From Apostichopus japonicus (taxonomy: Eukaryota; Echinodermata; Holothuroidea; Aspidochirotida; Stichopodidae): 64,000 nucleotides of DNA. The stretch is from the NCBI RefSeq assembly GCF_037975245.1, contig NC_092564.1, forward strand, positions 27,076,984 to 27,140,983, in the 5' to 3' direction. Position 1 is the first letter of the stretch; each line of letters opens with the position of its first letter. The translations under genes were made by a program, and so were the position numbers. Positions 40,304-53,718 of this stretch are shown here, one piece after another. The notes below the pieces were generated by a model. The model had not been told where the DNA came from and did not search any database. It saw nothing but the letters and a program-made list of their open reading frames with translations.

Positions 40304-42524
40304 TTTTGCTGTTGAGATGTTCAAACATGTTTTTAGTAATACAGGTTATGTTTTAATTAATTGTAAAAAGCCCAGTATTTCAAATAAATGAGCCTTCGTA
40401 GCAAGTTAGCAAATGGTGTTCAAGCTGTCCTCTGTTTTAATTTGACAGACGTGTGTCACATGACTATTTCTCATCATTCCTTTCGTTGTGCATTAACTAC
40501 TGGTAAGTCGGAGTGCATACTGTATGGGAGACATGTATGAGAGGAATGAAGTAGAGCTAATGGTAATTTTCACACTGTTTGTGAACATACTCCTCCATTC
40601 CTACATCAGAACAGCAAAAACCTGGCTATGTGGACAAATGACCAACATCGCCACCTATTTCTAGTTATGATTTTTCTACAGACCAACGATTTGTTTGTGT
40701 CGTATGTGCCCGATACCTTTCAGTAAGTCCGGAAAAAACATCTTGTTTTTATGAAAACCTGACAAAAAATTCATCAAAAATATATTTACTGCATTCTTTC
40801 AGGCTGTGCTTATTTACCAGAGGAAGGAAGTGTTCATTCTATGGAACATTAAAAAATAATTATAACGGAATCAGCTAAGTACTCCTTAACATACAAATAC
40901 ATAGTTACAGAATTAATTTCTCTTCTGCTAATTTAAATACCACATGTGGTAAATTCCAATTTCTGCTTTATCCATCTCCTATGGTTCCCCTATCCTAACA
41001 GTAAACAACTCCCACTGCATACTGTAGGCTTGTTAATCTGTCTCACATGCTAGTTTATTGGCATTCTGTGGTACTATTAGCTTCACGGTGATGTTACAGT
41101 GCAGTTGCAGTGCATGTCTTAGTAGGAAAAGACTCAACTGTGATGGGGAACTGAGTAAACAAAATATGCCCTCTGAACAAGTCTGAGCAGGAGAGGAAAG
41201 CAAACACAATTTAACAAGGAATTCTTGTGACTAAAGCAGAAGGAATTGGATCATGGGAAGTCTGAACTCATATGTACATGCATGGCAGAGACTTGTTACA
41301 GTTAATGGAAACTTTAATTCAATGAGATGTACTGTATAGTATGTGTACAATTAACCCTTTGAATCCATACATGTGCTAAAAGCAATGACAAAATGTAATC
41401 GGTTACCGACGATGGTCACAAACAAAAATTGGGAAGTTATATATACTATGAGGGTGAATTTGTGGTGAAGGGAGGTAAGAAAAGAGATTTGCCCTTAAAA
41501 ATAAACTGGGAAATCAGACTTATCCCTTGAGAATACAGGAAGGGTCACTTTTGTGTTTATCCTACCAGGAAGACAAAGAGTGCAGAGTAAAACAACATCT
41601 GTGCATATATTATGAAAGCAAATTATTTTGTTAAACCAGAAAGCGGGAAGGCTACATGATTCCTCGTCATATAATTTGCTCAAAACTCCACTTTACTATC
41701 TGACTAATGTAGAGCAAGGGAGTTGAATTTGTCCATTTTCTTTGTAACCCCCATCCCTCCCAACCCTCCCCCCCCCACCCCCATGCTACAATTGAAAGTT
41801 AGGAGATGTGCGGGAGATGTTATCTAGGTTACTCCAGAATATACTGATATTTGTCAGATAAACTGTACAATTAGAAGGGGAATATTGAAGTTTAAGAACA
41901 AGTATTCTAATAGAGACATATAAACAACTTCTCAACAGTAATCAACTACACTGAGTATAGCTTTAATCTCCCATCTATAGGCATAAAATATGTTTCCCAT
42001 AACATAGTACTTACAGAACCTCTTTTTATATTTACCTTTCTCATAAACATTACCCCATTATGAGAACACAAATCAAGACAATGCTGTACTAGGGAAAGGA
42101 GCTGCTGCCTTAACACCAAACCTTCCTTTCATTCTGATATAGGCAAGTCCCTGGACTTTCACTTTCGTTTCTTGATATTCCTGTCTCTATAAACCTTTTT
42201 TGGGGTTTAGGTTTAATAATAACATCCAATTTTACACCAAAATGAATGAATGGAATGCTAGAGGGGTCTAAAGATGCTATAATTTAGATGCTACTTGTAT
42301 ATGATCCATTGTGTGGTTAGACATGTTGCAGGTCAAACAAGTTTATAATCTTGAGCTATAAGTCTAACATATCAAAACATTCAGCTTGTATCCTTTATGA
42401 CATCAGAAAGGGAAATACAAGGAACAACCTACTGTTACCTCAAGGGTCAAAGTTAGCTAAAACAACCCAGTAACTTCCCAGACATATAGGTCTTTGATAC
42501 ATCAAAGAGTACCGCACTGCAGCA
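40304..42524. other. Gene-poor DNA
   Basis: No supported gene. It includes a C-rich run near 41755-41785. Confidence 0.5.
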
Positions 42525-42561
42525 GTTGTGTGGAGACAGGTAAGTGAGGCATGCCGTAAAT
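42525..42561 (-). mobile_element. Weak DIRS terminal remnant
   Basis: TTGTGTGGAGACAGGTAAGTGAGG followed by CCGTAAAT is a short diverged match to the DIRS 5' terminus. Confidence 0.45.
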
Positions 42562-43924
42562 TAAAGGAAGTGTGAATGCTTTCTATTCCTATATAAATTC
42601 ATCACAGCCTTTGGAAAATGCACCTCTGTCAAATTTCCCTAGGAGATCATTGAGAGTAAGTCTCAAAAACAAAACATGTTTTTTGTTTTTGTGTGTGTAG
42701 AAACTTATAGAAACAAAGCAGTCAGCTGTGGTGTCAGGCTCGTAGGAAGACCACTAAACATGATCACCTTTCTGCTGCACTGAATTGTCACTCTGGACTT
42801 TTGCAGTTAACTACTAATTGAACAATGTTTTTAACACAAAATAATGAATGACAATAATGCCTTATTTTGCAAGAAACATGAAATTCAAATGATCACATTA
42901 ATGAGGCCAAACATGTGAGCACATAAATGAATAATTTTTGTTTCCCAAATAATAAGTTTTCATTATAACTGCTGTTTGGACACTTTCCTTGTATATATAC
43001 TATAGTCTCACTATACAATTAATTCCAAAATAACTACAGTAATAATTCTACTCATTACTTCCTGCAGACAAAACGGTTGAAAACAACTCCCTGACGGAGA
43101 GCTGTTGATAGTGTACAACAAATCAACTGCTGGAACCTGAATTTTATGTTTGTTTCACTGAACTTGTTTGTTTTTCAAACCACTGGTCTATTGGTGGCCT
43201 AGTGCACTACAGGGTGCAGATGAACCATCCTGTAAGGTTTGTTTATCATTTGTGTACAGTCACACATCAAGTTTATCAAGGCCAGTCATTTGCTTGACAG
43301 AACACCCTTTTACAATATCAGGAATTCATATTATTGTAACCATGGAGCTATCCTCTATGCCATTGCAATCTTGTCTTAGTAGGATTCTGCCCAATTCTCC
43401 ACTTATTTGTGTCTAATATCCCTATATTTGGAAACTGTGAATCATCTCTGTATTTTAGTGAAAGACAAGCTAGTATAAATAAGAGACAATTCAGCTTGAT
43501 TCTCTTTAATATATATTCCCCTTGAAACCAATTTGACACTAGACTTAATGTAGACCTATTACTTCACTTTGCCATGTAAATTGCTTTGAAAACTGTGAAC
43601 ATCAAAGTTGAGAAGTTCATGCTGCTTTATTGATACATTTCTTTCATTTTTCCTTTAACACACAGAGCTTTGTTTGGGGGATGTTCCTTGCTGTGTTATG
43701 GGTACAGCACATAATGGCCTATACACAATAGATGATGATGTGTTAGCTATGGTGGACTACCTTACAGTATGTACAGCAGATTGATTGGCAATATGAACAT
43801 ACTTACATCCAATGAAGGTTTAATTTTGTTAAGTGGAGCTCAATGTCATATGAAAATGACTAAAAGGATACATTAAACAAATATTTTTTCTCAACTACAT
43901 TTAAAAAAAATTTAAAAAAAAAAA
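42562..43924. other. Gene-poor DNA
   Basis: No gene, RNA or repeat is supported apart from an A-rich run just before 43925. Confidence 0.45.
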
Positions 43925-44150
43925 ATGGCACTTTTTCCAGGAACATGGCATTTTCTCTGTCAACTAACATAATTTGATAGGCATGTTATGATGTTATCAA
44001 AATTTGAAATGCCACTAGATGGCAATGAAAATTTGGTACTTTTTCCAGGAAAATAGCATTTTCTCTGTTAACTAACATAATTTGATAGGCATGTTATGAT
44101 GTTATCAAAATTTGAAATGCCACTATAGATGGCAATGAAAATTTAGTGTT
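43925..44150. repeat. Tandem duplication, period about 108 bp
   Basis: CTTTTTCCAGG occurs at 43931 and 44039. Both copies continue with CATTTTCTCTGT, TTTGATAGGCATGTTATG and AAATGCCACTA, so two nearly identical units lie side by side, with the start of a third. Confidence 0.9.
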
Positions 44151-45818
44151 TTTATTTGTCAATCCAAGATATGCCCCAATAAGTAATGATGTTACTATGA
44201 ACTAGGCTGGACTTTTCCTGGTGACCAAGCATATATATTTTCCACCAAATCACAGTTTGTTTATTGGCATCTCTTACAGGTCAAGATGGATTTCTGTGAA
44301 CTGCAGGACAATAGCAAGAATTTGTGATAAACAGGCTATTGTCAATCCTTTGGTATTGTTCCAAGCTGTTAAGTGTGTGTTAACAGTTAGTTCTCAAGTT
44401 TGCTTAGGTCAGTGTGCAAACAAGACAGCCTAGTTGCTACCCATGATTGACTTCCTCTCTTGGCATCAATCCCAGAAAATAAAAACCTTTTTCAAAAAGA
44501 GGTTCAGAACCCAAAGAATTGATCACACACTGAAATCCAATCACCAACAACATGAATGGTACTTCAACAACTTCATAGCAACACCTGCTTGTTTGTACAA
44601 AACAATCTGGAGTATGATGCTGTCCCCCACCCCCCCCCCCCCCCCAAAAAAAATAGTTGACTTTGCTTGGTTTTAGTTGAACTTGCAAAACATCTTTATG
44701 GAAAATAATGCATCGAAAGGAGTTCCAAATTAGCCTGAAAGCAATTAAATCTCAGACAACCTGAGCAAAACCCATTGACGACAACCACAACTACAAGCAG
44801 TGGGAAAGGAACAATGGACTTAATTAGTTCAGAAATAAGGGTTTTAGTAGAATACAGGAGATATGATGATAAGTGATTTTCTTACAGAGAGACGTGGAGG
44901 GCTATAGAGAGGGAGAGAGTTGAACATTTCAACGTGCCTGTTGCCTTTCCTATCTTCCCTCCTCGCTCCAGGTGTTCCCAAACTTGCTTTCCATCTCATG
45001 ATCCTCATCTCATCTTATTTCATACCATTCCAACCCCTCAGGTTTCTGATCAATACAAATGTAGGTACCATGGCCAATGGGAAAATTAGAAACAAACAAG
45101 TACATTTGCTCTTTTGGGCAGTGTTTTTTTTTCTCTTCTCGTAAAGTTCATGTCTACTGAAATTAAGCGCCATATTTCATCTTAGATGCGACTAATATTT
45201 CACACTCTTGACACTGGGCACCCTTTGTTGCACCGGATCCATGTTGAGAACTGGTTATTGGAAATGGTAACTGAATATCCCATCAGGTCTGTAACCTGTC
45301 ATAACCAGCAACGTTGACATCAAACATGTGTACAAACGTTAACAAATTTAACATACAAATTAGACAATTAGTTCCTTGCTGGTACCGTAAGATGAACCTG
45401 TTACAAGTTCTAGCAGTTTGAAGCTAGATTACATCCCTGTCACCTGCGAGTAAAAAATGGTCTCATTAATGAAGAGATACATCTTGCACAAAATATAGGG
45501 ACAGGGACTGCTAACATAGGACAAACCATAGATAGGACAACATAGGACAAACCATAGGACAAACCATATATAGACATCTATAGATTAATGATGTCAGAAT
45601 GACTTGATATGCACACATTGTGTAAGACCGTGGCAGTTAGTATGATAGTGGTGGTAGGGGGGGAGGGCATGAATCATTGATCAGACATCAGACGGATATC
45701 TTAAATTCGTTACTGGGTGTGTTGCAGCATTTCACATTTTATTTTTCATATTACTGGCAACCCACATGCTCTTGATGTTTCAGAATCACCACCCATACAC
45801 TGCACCTGCAGCATTTCT
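44151..45818. other. Gene-poor DNA
   Basis: Only short frames. There is a poly-C/poly-A run at about 44625-44652 and a small repeat of AGGACAAACCATA at about 45520-45565. Confidence 0.45.
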
Positions 45819-46968
45819 ATTGTATGTACACTAATATATTGTTTAGTACACTACTATATTGTATGTACACTAATATATTGTATGTACACTAAAAATATTG
45901 TATGTACACTACTATATTGTATGTACACTAATATATTGTATGTACACTAAAAATATTGTATGTACACTAAAAATATTGTATGTACACTACTATATTGTTT
46001 TGTACACTAAAAATATTGTATGTACACTACTATATTGTATGTACACTAATATATTGTATGTACACTAATATATTGTTTTGTACACTAATATATTGTATGT
46101 ACACTAATATACTGTATGTACACTAATATATTGTTTTGTACACTAAAATATTGTATGTACACTACTATATTGTATGTACACTAATATATTGTTTTGTACA
46201 CTACTATATTGTATGTACACTAATATATTGTTTAGTACACTAATATATTGTATGTACACTAATATATTGTATGTACACTAATATATTGTATGTACACTAA
46301 TATATTGTATGTACACTAATATATTGTATGTACACTACTATATTGTATGTACACTAATATATTGTTTAGTACACTAATATATTGTATGTACACTAATATA
46401 TTGTATGTACACTAATATATTGTATGTACACTAATATATTGTATGTACACTAATATATTGTATGTACACTAAAAATATTGTATGTACACTAATATATTGT
46501 ATGTACACTAATATATTGTTTTGTACACTAAAAATATTGTATGTACACTACTATATTGTATGTACACTAATATATTGTATGTACACTAATATATTGTTTT
46601 GTACACTAATATATTGTATGTACACTAATATACTGTATGTACACTAATATATTGTATGTACACTAATATATTGTATGTACACTACTATATTGTATGTACA
46701 CTAATATATTGTTTAGTACACTAATATATTGTATGTACACTAATATATTGTTTAGTACACTAATATATGTATGTACACTAATATATTGTATGTACACTAC
46801 TATATTGTATGTACACTAATATATTGTTTAGTACACTAATATATTGTATGTACACTAATATATTGTATGTACACTAATATATTGTATGTACATTAATATA
46901 TTGTATGTACACTAATATTGTATGTACACTAATATATTGTTTTGTACACTAATATATTGTTTGTACAT
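45819..46968. repeat. 19-bp AT-rich minisatellite, about 60 copies
   Basis: Consensus TATGTACACTAATATATTG, repeated without interruption. Variants replace AATATATT by AAAAATATT or ACTATATT and TGTATG by TGTTTTG or TGTTTAG. Open frames across it (TNILYVH-type repeats) arise only because three units are 57 bp. Confidence 0.97.
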
Positions 46969-49257
46969 TAACACTACTAGTCAATACACTGACTAAACAA
47001 TTGTATCAGAGAGTAACTGTTTCTATGAAGTGTGAAAAATGAATGTAAAGAACATATTGTAACATCTTGACTTTATCAGACAGAGTATAAATTTCATTAA
47101 AAACTTTGACAGGATCTTTGAAGCAGCTTTTGAGTTTGGTTGGTAATTCTTAACTTGATGAGCAATGAACATTTCGTCAGCTGGACACTTTTGGTAAGGA
47201 TTAGTATAAAACACATCAAAGTAAATTTCAGTGTGAGATTACCTCTAACCAGCATTGAAATACTTGTCAATTTCAACTCCGAAAGCAACTTTTAACTGCA
47301 CAGACAGTCAGATACCTGATATCTTTCCAAGCTGTTCCAATACTAATTCATAGCTCGGAGCAAAGAGCACTTCAGTCTAGTTGTGTGCAGCAATATGTCA
47401 CATCCACAAGTCAACCACTCTGACCCCTACTGTATGACCTTAACTGTTTGACATTAATGTCAACAACTGTAACTGGTAATGTTGGTCCTCCAGAGAATGT
47501 TGACTAATTGCACCCCCAGGAAGTGACATCAATTTACTACCTGAGCAGTGGAACATGTCTCAAATACAAGAATGTTAGGTGTGTGTGTGGAACCTTTTCA
47601 AGGGAGGTTGTCAGTGTATTTTGTGTACACTCTGTACTTCAAGCACATGTATGTACACAAAGTACCTGAATACATTTTAAGTAAATTCACAAACTACAGT
47701 AAGCTTCTGTACCGAAATGATTAATTTGTCTACTATGTAAGACTTTGTGGCTTCAACTTCACTTGTAAGGCTAAACCTAAAACCTTTGCTGAATTGCAGG
47801 AAGGCTAGGATGGTAAACTTACAAACCACAGTAGAGTTACATATCCAAAAGAGACCGCTCCAGATAAACTGTTCGTCTGTCGAATCATGACTTTGTGAAA
47901 TATATCAATAAGATGAATTGTTCATATCAGGATTTTTCCTTATTTTGCCAGATCAAACTTCAAAATTCATAACTAACAGAGAAGGTTTTTCCATTTCCCT
48001 ACTTTTCCCCCATTTCCAGTCTGTTTGTGAACCGTGCTTATTATTTGGTTCCAAAAAAAGAAAAAGAAGATGCTATCACACTTTGATCGATAGCAATCTT
48101 GTTTGGGCAAAAGTCATTGCTGGATATCTGCCTGCTGTGAAGCTAACTAACTACAGCACTGTACTGTACGTTCTTAAAGGGTGTGAAGACTTGCGCACAA
48201 AGAAACGTCTCACGCCGGTAATCTGACCTAGTTTCGAATGAGGTGTAACCGAAGTGTTAGACACCACCATCAAACCCAGAAAATACACACACAGCTTGCT
48301 ACCGTACGGTAATTAGACACTAGTGTACAGTCAATACATACTGTACAGCTATGCTCAATACCCACAACACAGTGTACATACAGTAGCAGCGATGGACATC
48401 TCAGGTCTAGATAAAAGATAACAAGGTATCACGTTTCATTACTGTGTGCATTTTGTAGCCACAAGGAAAAAACTTCACTTGCAAGCAACGGAAAGTTAAC
48501 TTTTTCAGAGGGTGGCACATGATTTGAGGCGAGTCTTCAATGCCTTTAAAGGATTTTTTGTATGGATTTGCAACAAGAAATTGTATCAAAATCTTCTGGA
48601 AAGGGCGCTATAGTTGGGGGCCCACCACCCACAAACCTTTGCTTCCACTACTGTACATATGTACACTAAACTAGTTACACAGTATATATATCCTATTATT
48701 TCCTTAACATGCACCACTTATTACAGTAGGGTTTTAACTACTGGCAAATTGCCTGGATTTCCCATTCAAACTTTGTTTATTCAGAGTTGGGTTTGACCTT
48801 GAAGTTGAGAAAGATCAGAGCATATCTAAACATAGAGGTTAGACTCAGAAGCTATTGAGGACCAATTTAAATGCTAGTCACTACTTCTGTAAATGTATGT
48901 TCCCCACCAGGGCTTCCTCATAGTGATCCCACAGTACAAGTTGTACAGCCATACAGTATCAGTATGGAACACCGAGATGAGAACTCTTCTGATGTAATTC
49001 AGACTTTTACTGGAGGATGATGTTTTGTCCTGTCAACTTGTGCCAAAATGTATTGCTTGATATAAAACATATATAGATCTATGGAAATCACCTAAGCGCT
49101 ATGATGCAACTTTATAAGCATTAAACACAACAGGATCTATGTCAAGTACAGTACTGTAATTAATTAAGTATTCAATTAGCAGGATTCAAAAACAAAATAA
49201 AACAAAAACTGTTAGCAAACTGCTCATCCACTAATGAGCCTGTTTAATAGAATATAT
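46969..49257. other. Gene-poor DNA
   Basis: No feature is supported. Confidence 0.45.
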
Positions 49258-49357
49258 AAAAGTAAGTGGGCATGACGTTTCGATCCTCGCAGGATCTTCT
49301 ACAGAGCTGAATGAAGAAGATCCTGCTAGGATCGAAACGTCATGCCCACTTACTTTT
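49258..49357. repeat. Inverted repeat, 43-bp arms, 14-nt loop
   Basis: The left arm 49258-49300 and right arm 49315-49357 are reverse complements with a single mismatch. They contain GGGCATGACGTTTCGATCCT and AGGATCGAAACGTCATGCCC. Each arm also has an inner small palindrome (GATCCTGCTAGGATC on the right). It would fold into a very stable hairpin. Confidence 0.95.
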
Positions 49358-51283
49358 TACAAGATTAGAAAAAGACAAGCATTGAGAGGATGAGGCCTTG
49401 TCATCTACAGCCACTGTCTATCTCGACTATTAATATATAGCCTTAATACTGTACCATAGTGCAATCCAGTTCCAAAAAGCATTTGAGCACTAACTACAAG
49501 TACTTAACATGCAAGTCTTCTGAATGGAAAGCAAAATAAAAGTTGTGAGTTCACATTTCCGCACAACATGACGACAAAATGGAAAACCAATGACCCATGG
49601 AGGCATTTTGAGATAGTGATAACAATTTATGAAATCTCGGTGCAATACTACTCCTATTGTTTCCTGCCTGACAATAGAAGGAAATTATTAAGAGTCACTT
49701 GAAAATGTAAGTACATCACTTCTAAGTTTGCCCATCCAGGGACTTGTCAAAACACTTATAAGCTTAGCAACTTACCTGGGGAATGTGTCATACATGTACG
49801 TGAAGTTACCTAAAGTAGGTCAATAGTGCTCCCATTCCCACGCCCCCTTCCTCCCACCTGCCCAAGGGGACTGATATTTTTCCCCCCAACTATGAGCTGG
49901 ATTTGCTCTAAGAAAGGAGAAGAGTGGCAGATATCAGTTTCAATGTTCCTTCACACACAAAGACTCAAGTCTAACAATTCTAAACATCATGAGCCACTTA
50001 CTGTATGCATACTTTTTATTAGATTTCTTCCTATCTTACATGTTCAGTATGGTGAAGAGTTGTTTTGAAAACTTGATGAATAAAAACATATATAAGTACT
50101 TATAGTGGCATTGGTTACCCGAATACCCGTGTCAACTGTGACCACAATTTAATTCACATTCACTTTGAAATGATGACAAGAAATGGTAGGTAAACAGTTT
50201 CACCCCATAGTGGCGCTATTACATGACAGACTGACAAAATGGCTGCCGCCTCAACACTACTTTTGAATTTTGATATGTACCTTACAGCACTAATTTTGAC
50301 TTTTTTTCATTATTGTGAAGAAGGAAGAAGAGGGAGGGGGAGGGGTGTGGTATGAGAGAAATGAGACTTGATCAGAACAATGTAAGCTCAATATAATGGT
50401 TGGTTTTGCTTAACTCAGGCTTCAACTTCCCAGTGGATTATAATTTCTTCAACCAAACCAATCCTTCAAGAGGCAAGGCATTTCCAAAAGGATTGTTCCA
50501 GTGGCATGTCCAAGGAGCTCTGTGGCAGCTCCCTGGTATGACCATGACACCTGTTAGCAGTAAATACATGATAAACAGAGAGACTTGACACAACCTTTTT
50601 ACAGTAAGTTGCCCCAGGTGTAACAATAACAAACTTGCACACTATGTCTGAAACAACTAGCTCAGAAAAAGCTGTTTGCATTTGACACTGAAACCAAACA
50701 ATAACATGATGGAGGACTGGGAAATGCACGATAAAAACTAAAAGCAGGTCAAAGACACCAACAACAACAGCGGTAGTCAATGCTGAACCAAGAAATACTA
50801 GGCACCTTATAAAAAGAACGGCCCCTCCGCCCAATGCTCTGACAGAACAAGTTGAAAGAAATTAACCAACGATGCTTTTTGATGGATCAGCTCTCAGCAT
50901 TTCAAGGACACATCAAATTTTAACAAAAGGTCTGTTTCCTACAGAATATGCAGAATTTCATGAACACAAAAGTGCTTTTTGTACTTTTTGTACAATGACT
51001 GCACTTCATAATTCTTAGTTCATTTGTGGGATGGAAATACACTCACCAAGCATTCTGTCCACAGTGTTGTGACCTACACTACAAATTTATCTGTTATTCC
51101 CGCCAATCCTCAGTGATAACCACATACCTGTACAGTAATTTAGAACTTTGGGAGATTTGAAGTGAAGTCATATTGAAAATGCTATAGCCTGCATTCATAG
51201 TAATCACAATATTATTGACTGAATTGTTGAAGACACTGAAACTTGCCAAAAATATATACTGCACATGTGTATAGTACTTACAG
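49358..51283. other. Gene-poor DNA with one ambiguous frame
   Basis: A frame at about 50418-50588 (GFNFPVDYNFFNQTNPSRG...) follows an acceptor-like TTGCTTAACTCAG and looks protein-like, but I recognise nothing in it and can join it to nothing. Confidence 0.35.
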
Positions 51284-51570
51284 GAAATGTTTCTTTCGAT
51301 CACTTTTTTGAAAAGCAGTGGATTGAAATTGACCACAAACAGAAGAAGCTGCAGACCATAAATGATGTTGAAGAAAATACACCAAGGAAGATTCTCACGA
51401 TCATGAAAGAATTATGTTGTAACTCTCCAGGAGGTGTTTTCTACACATCAAGGTAATCACAGATCTATGTTTCAATATTCAGGGCCACTTACAGTCTTTC
51501 TTTTTTTGTTGTCCCTAACAACAGGGCTGATTCCAATTATCTTAAAGACGTACCATGGGCAAAACACTAG
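51284..51570 (+). CDS. Candidate last two exons of an unknown plus-strand gene
   Basis: Exon 51284-51452 lies between acceptor TACTTACAG and donor ATCAAG|GTAATC. Exon 51525-51570 follows a strong acceptor (TTTTTGTTGTCCCTAACAACAG). The phases match (2 and 1), and the joined frame ends VFYTSRADSNYLKDVPWAKH then stop. The first exon reads SFDHFFEKQWIEIDHKQKK and KILTIMKELCCNSPGG. No family is recognised and upstream exons were not found. Confidence 0.3.
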
Positions 51571-53718
51571 TTTCGGACCAATTCAGATATAGGTGTGTGG
51601 CACTTAATATGTGGACACAAACCTGACTTGCTAGATCTCCAACAACCGACTCTGCGGTCGATTACTGCTATCACACTCAAACTGAAAATTATAACCCTAG
51701 TTTCTATGGTTACAGAACTTTGCAGTACCAGACTGTCAATGCTCAATATTCCTACGGATTCTTTTCCATCGAGAGGAAAAGATCTTCAGATTTGAATTTC
51801 CACTGATCTCATATTTCAACATTCACTACTGCCAAAGCGTGATACATGGGAGATGAACTTTGATCAAAGTCTGTATGCAAATTCAAGTTAATGATTGCTA
51901 TACATACTGCACATCTGTACAGCCTGAAATTACAGGCTCATCTGTCTGTGTAAAGCTTGTTTGTGACCATGGATAACTCTAACCAGTACACAAGTGTTTG
52001 TATTCATGTCTCTATCTCCAAAGGAAACATGTAATCCAGACTATATCTTAAAGGGGATACACACCCAACCAACATCTTTGATTGATAATATGATAAGCGA
52101 TCATCATGAAAGCAACTCTCCAAAACAGAGCTCTGAGAAAACATCTTGGGAACCATTTGTGAGATATATCCAAGTTTTGGAGTTACATCTGGTAGCTGTC
52201 ATTTTGTGCAGCTGTGATGTCATAGTGTTGATAGGATCGGCAAACCTTTTGAATTTTTCCTCGTTTTTCTTTTTTGAAAGGTAGAATGTTGACAGTGAAA
52301 ATAATGCCATTACAGTATGCTAATATTTTAGATTCAACATCTTCAACACCCATCTCTATTTCAGAAAATAAAAATTGTAATAAAGAAAGAAAATCATAAG
52401 AAACTGAAGCACACTTGGCTCAGTGATATCATAACAGTCTTTCTGTGGTATAATAAATCATGGAGATCCCCCAAATAGAATAAGAAGAATTCAGAAATGT
52501 CATTTTGGAAATAATGCTACTTTGAAAAGAAAGAATCTGCCCGACTAGGACCTGATATTGTACCTACTATTTAGGATACTTACTGTACATGATTGTTAAT
52601 TAACTTGTTCAATATTAACACAGGTTAGGTTAAGCTGAATAATATTGTTGTTACCAGCCTAGGCCATGAATTAAATCACCACAGGCCCTAGGCTAAGTTA
52701 GGCCATATCAGCAACATATGCCTAACCAAGGGCCCAAGCAGTATTATTCAACTTGTTGTACAATTAGGTTGACCATACCTTGCTAACCACAAGTCCTGTA
52801 AACACTGCTTGCTCAACATTACATGTAGCACAATTCAAATGACAAAAAGCTATGACAACAACTACAAATGCGTCGGGCCTAACGTTAGGGACAGTAGCAT
52901 TTTCAACTTTGCAAAGTGACCGAACAAAGTTCTAAGTTAGGCCTAACTACAGAAACTGCTCTCAGACGAGAGCCTAGGCTAAACTCCAAAAAGTTGAACT
53001 CACGCATTCAAAGTTGGTATGGATATATCATATATGCTCTCAAAGGTTCACCACTACAAATTTAGTCAATGTCATCATAGATCCAAAAGAATGATTGTTT
53101 GGCTGCATAAAAATAGAAGAAGAGGCATATACCCTTACCAATTCCGCTCAGTTAATCCTCCGAGGTGATTTCAATACATCAAATAGATTTCAAAACTTAT
53201 CTGACAACGCTGTGTGTGACGTGCAGCTTGCAGGAGTGATAATCCCCCAGTCAAGGTAAATCAATACACACTGTACCTTACACCCCGCACAATGGAACAG
53301 GCTCAAGATAATAATAAAAAAGTTGGTATAATACGGAACTGCTTAAATGCCATTTCCAGTTACGCTATCAGAGACTAGACGTAGTCTTTGACATTCTTTT
53401 AATTAATAGTCGATTAAAATACGAACACCGAAGTGCGTACGGTGCCATTAAGTACCTTTTTCGCAGAATCGAGAGAATAAATTTTCTTTGCTAACCGATT
53501 ACTTATAAATAGCTATATAATTATAGTGATGTTGAGAAAACATGAATGATTCAAGTGTACTTCGAACATACCCTAGAGTGAATAGTAAACGAATGAGTTC
53601 TGCAGTTGTATGAGTGGAAGTATATCTTTATTATAATCCATGTGTATATCAATGATGCTGTTAGTTACTACCTCACAAGATAGTTCGGAATAGTGAAGTG
53701 ACTATAGTGCCCAAACTG
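51571..53718. other. Gene-poor DNA
   Basis: A further plus-strand frame at about 51994-52281 is protein-like (KETCNPDYILKGIHTQP and a hydrophobic end) but has no domain. TTAGGCCTAAC-type short words repeat at about 52620-52990. Confidence 0.35.

Noticed and set aside
45819-46968. CRISPR-like regular repeats
   Set aside because: Units are contiguous 19-bp satellite copies without unique spacers, in an animal genome.
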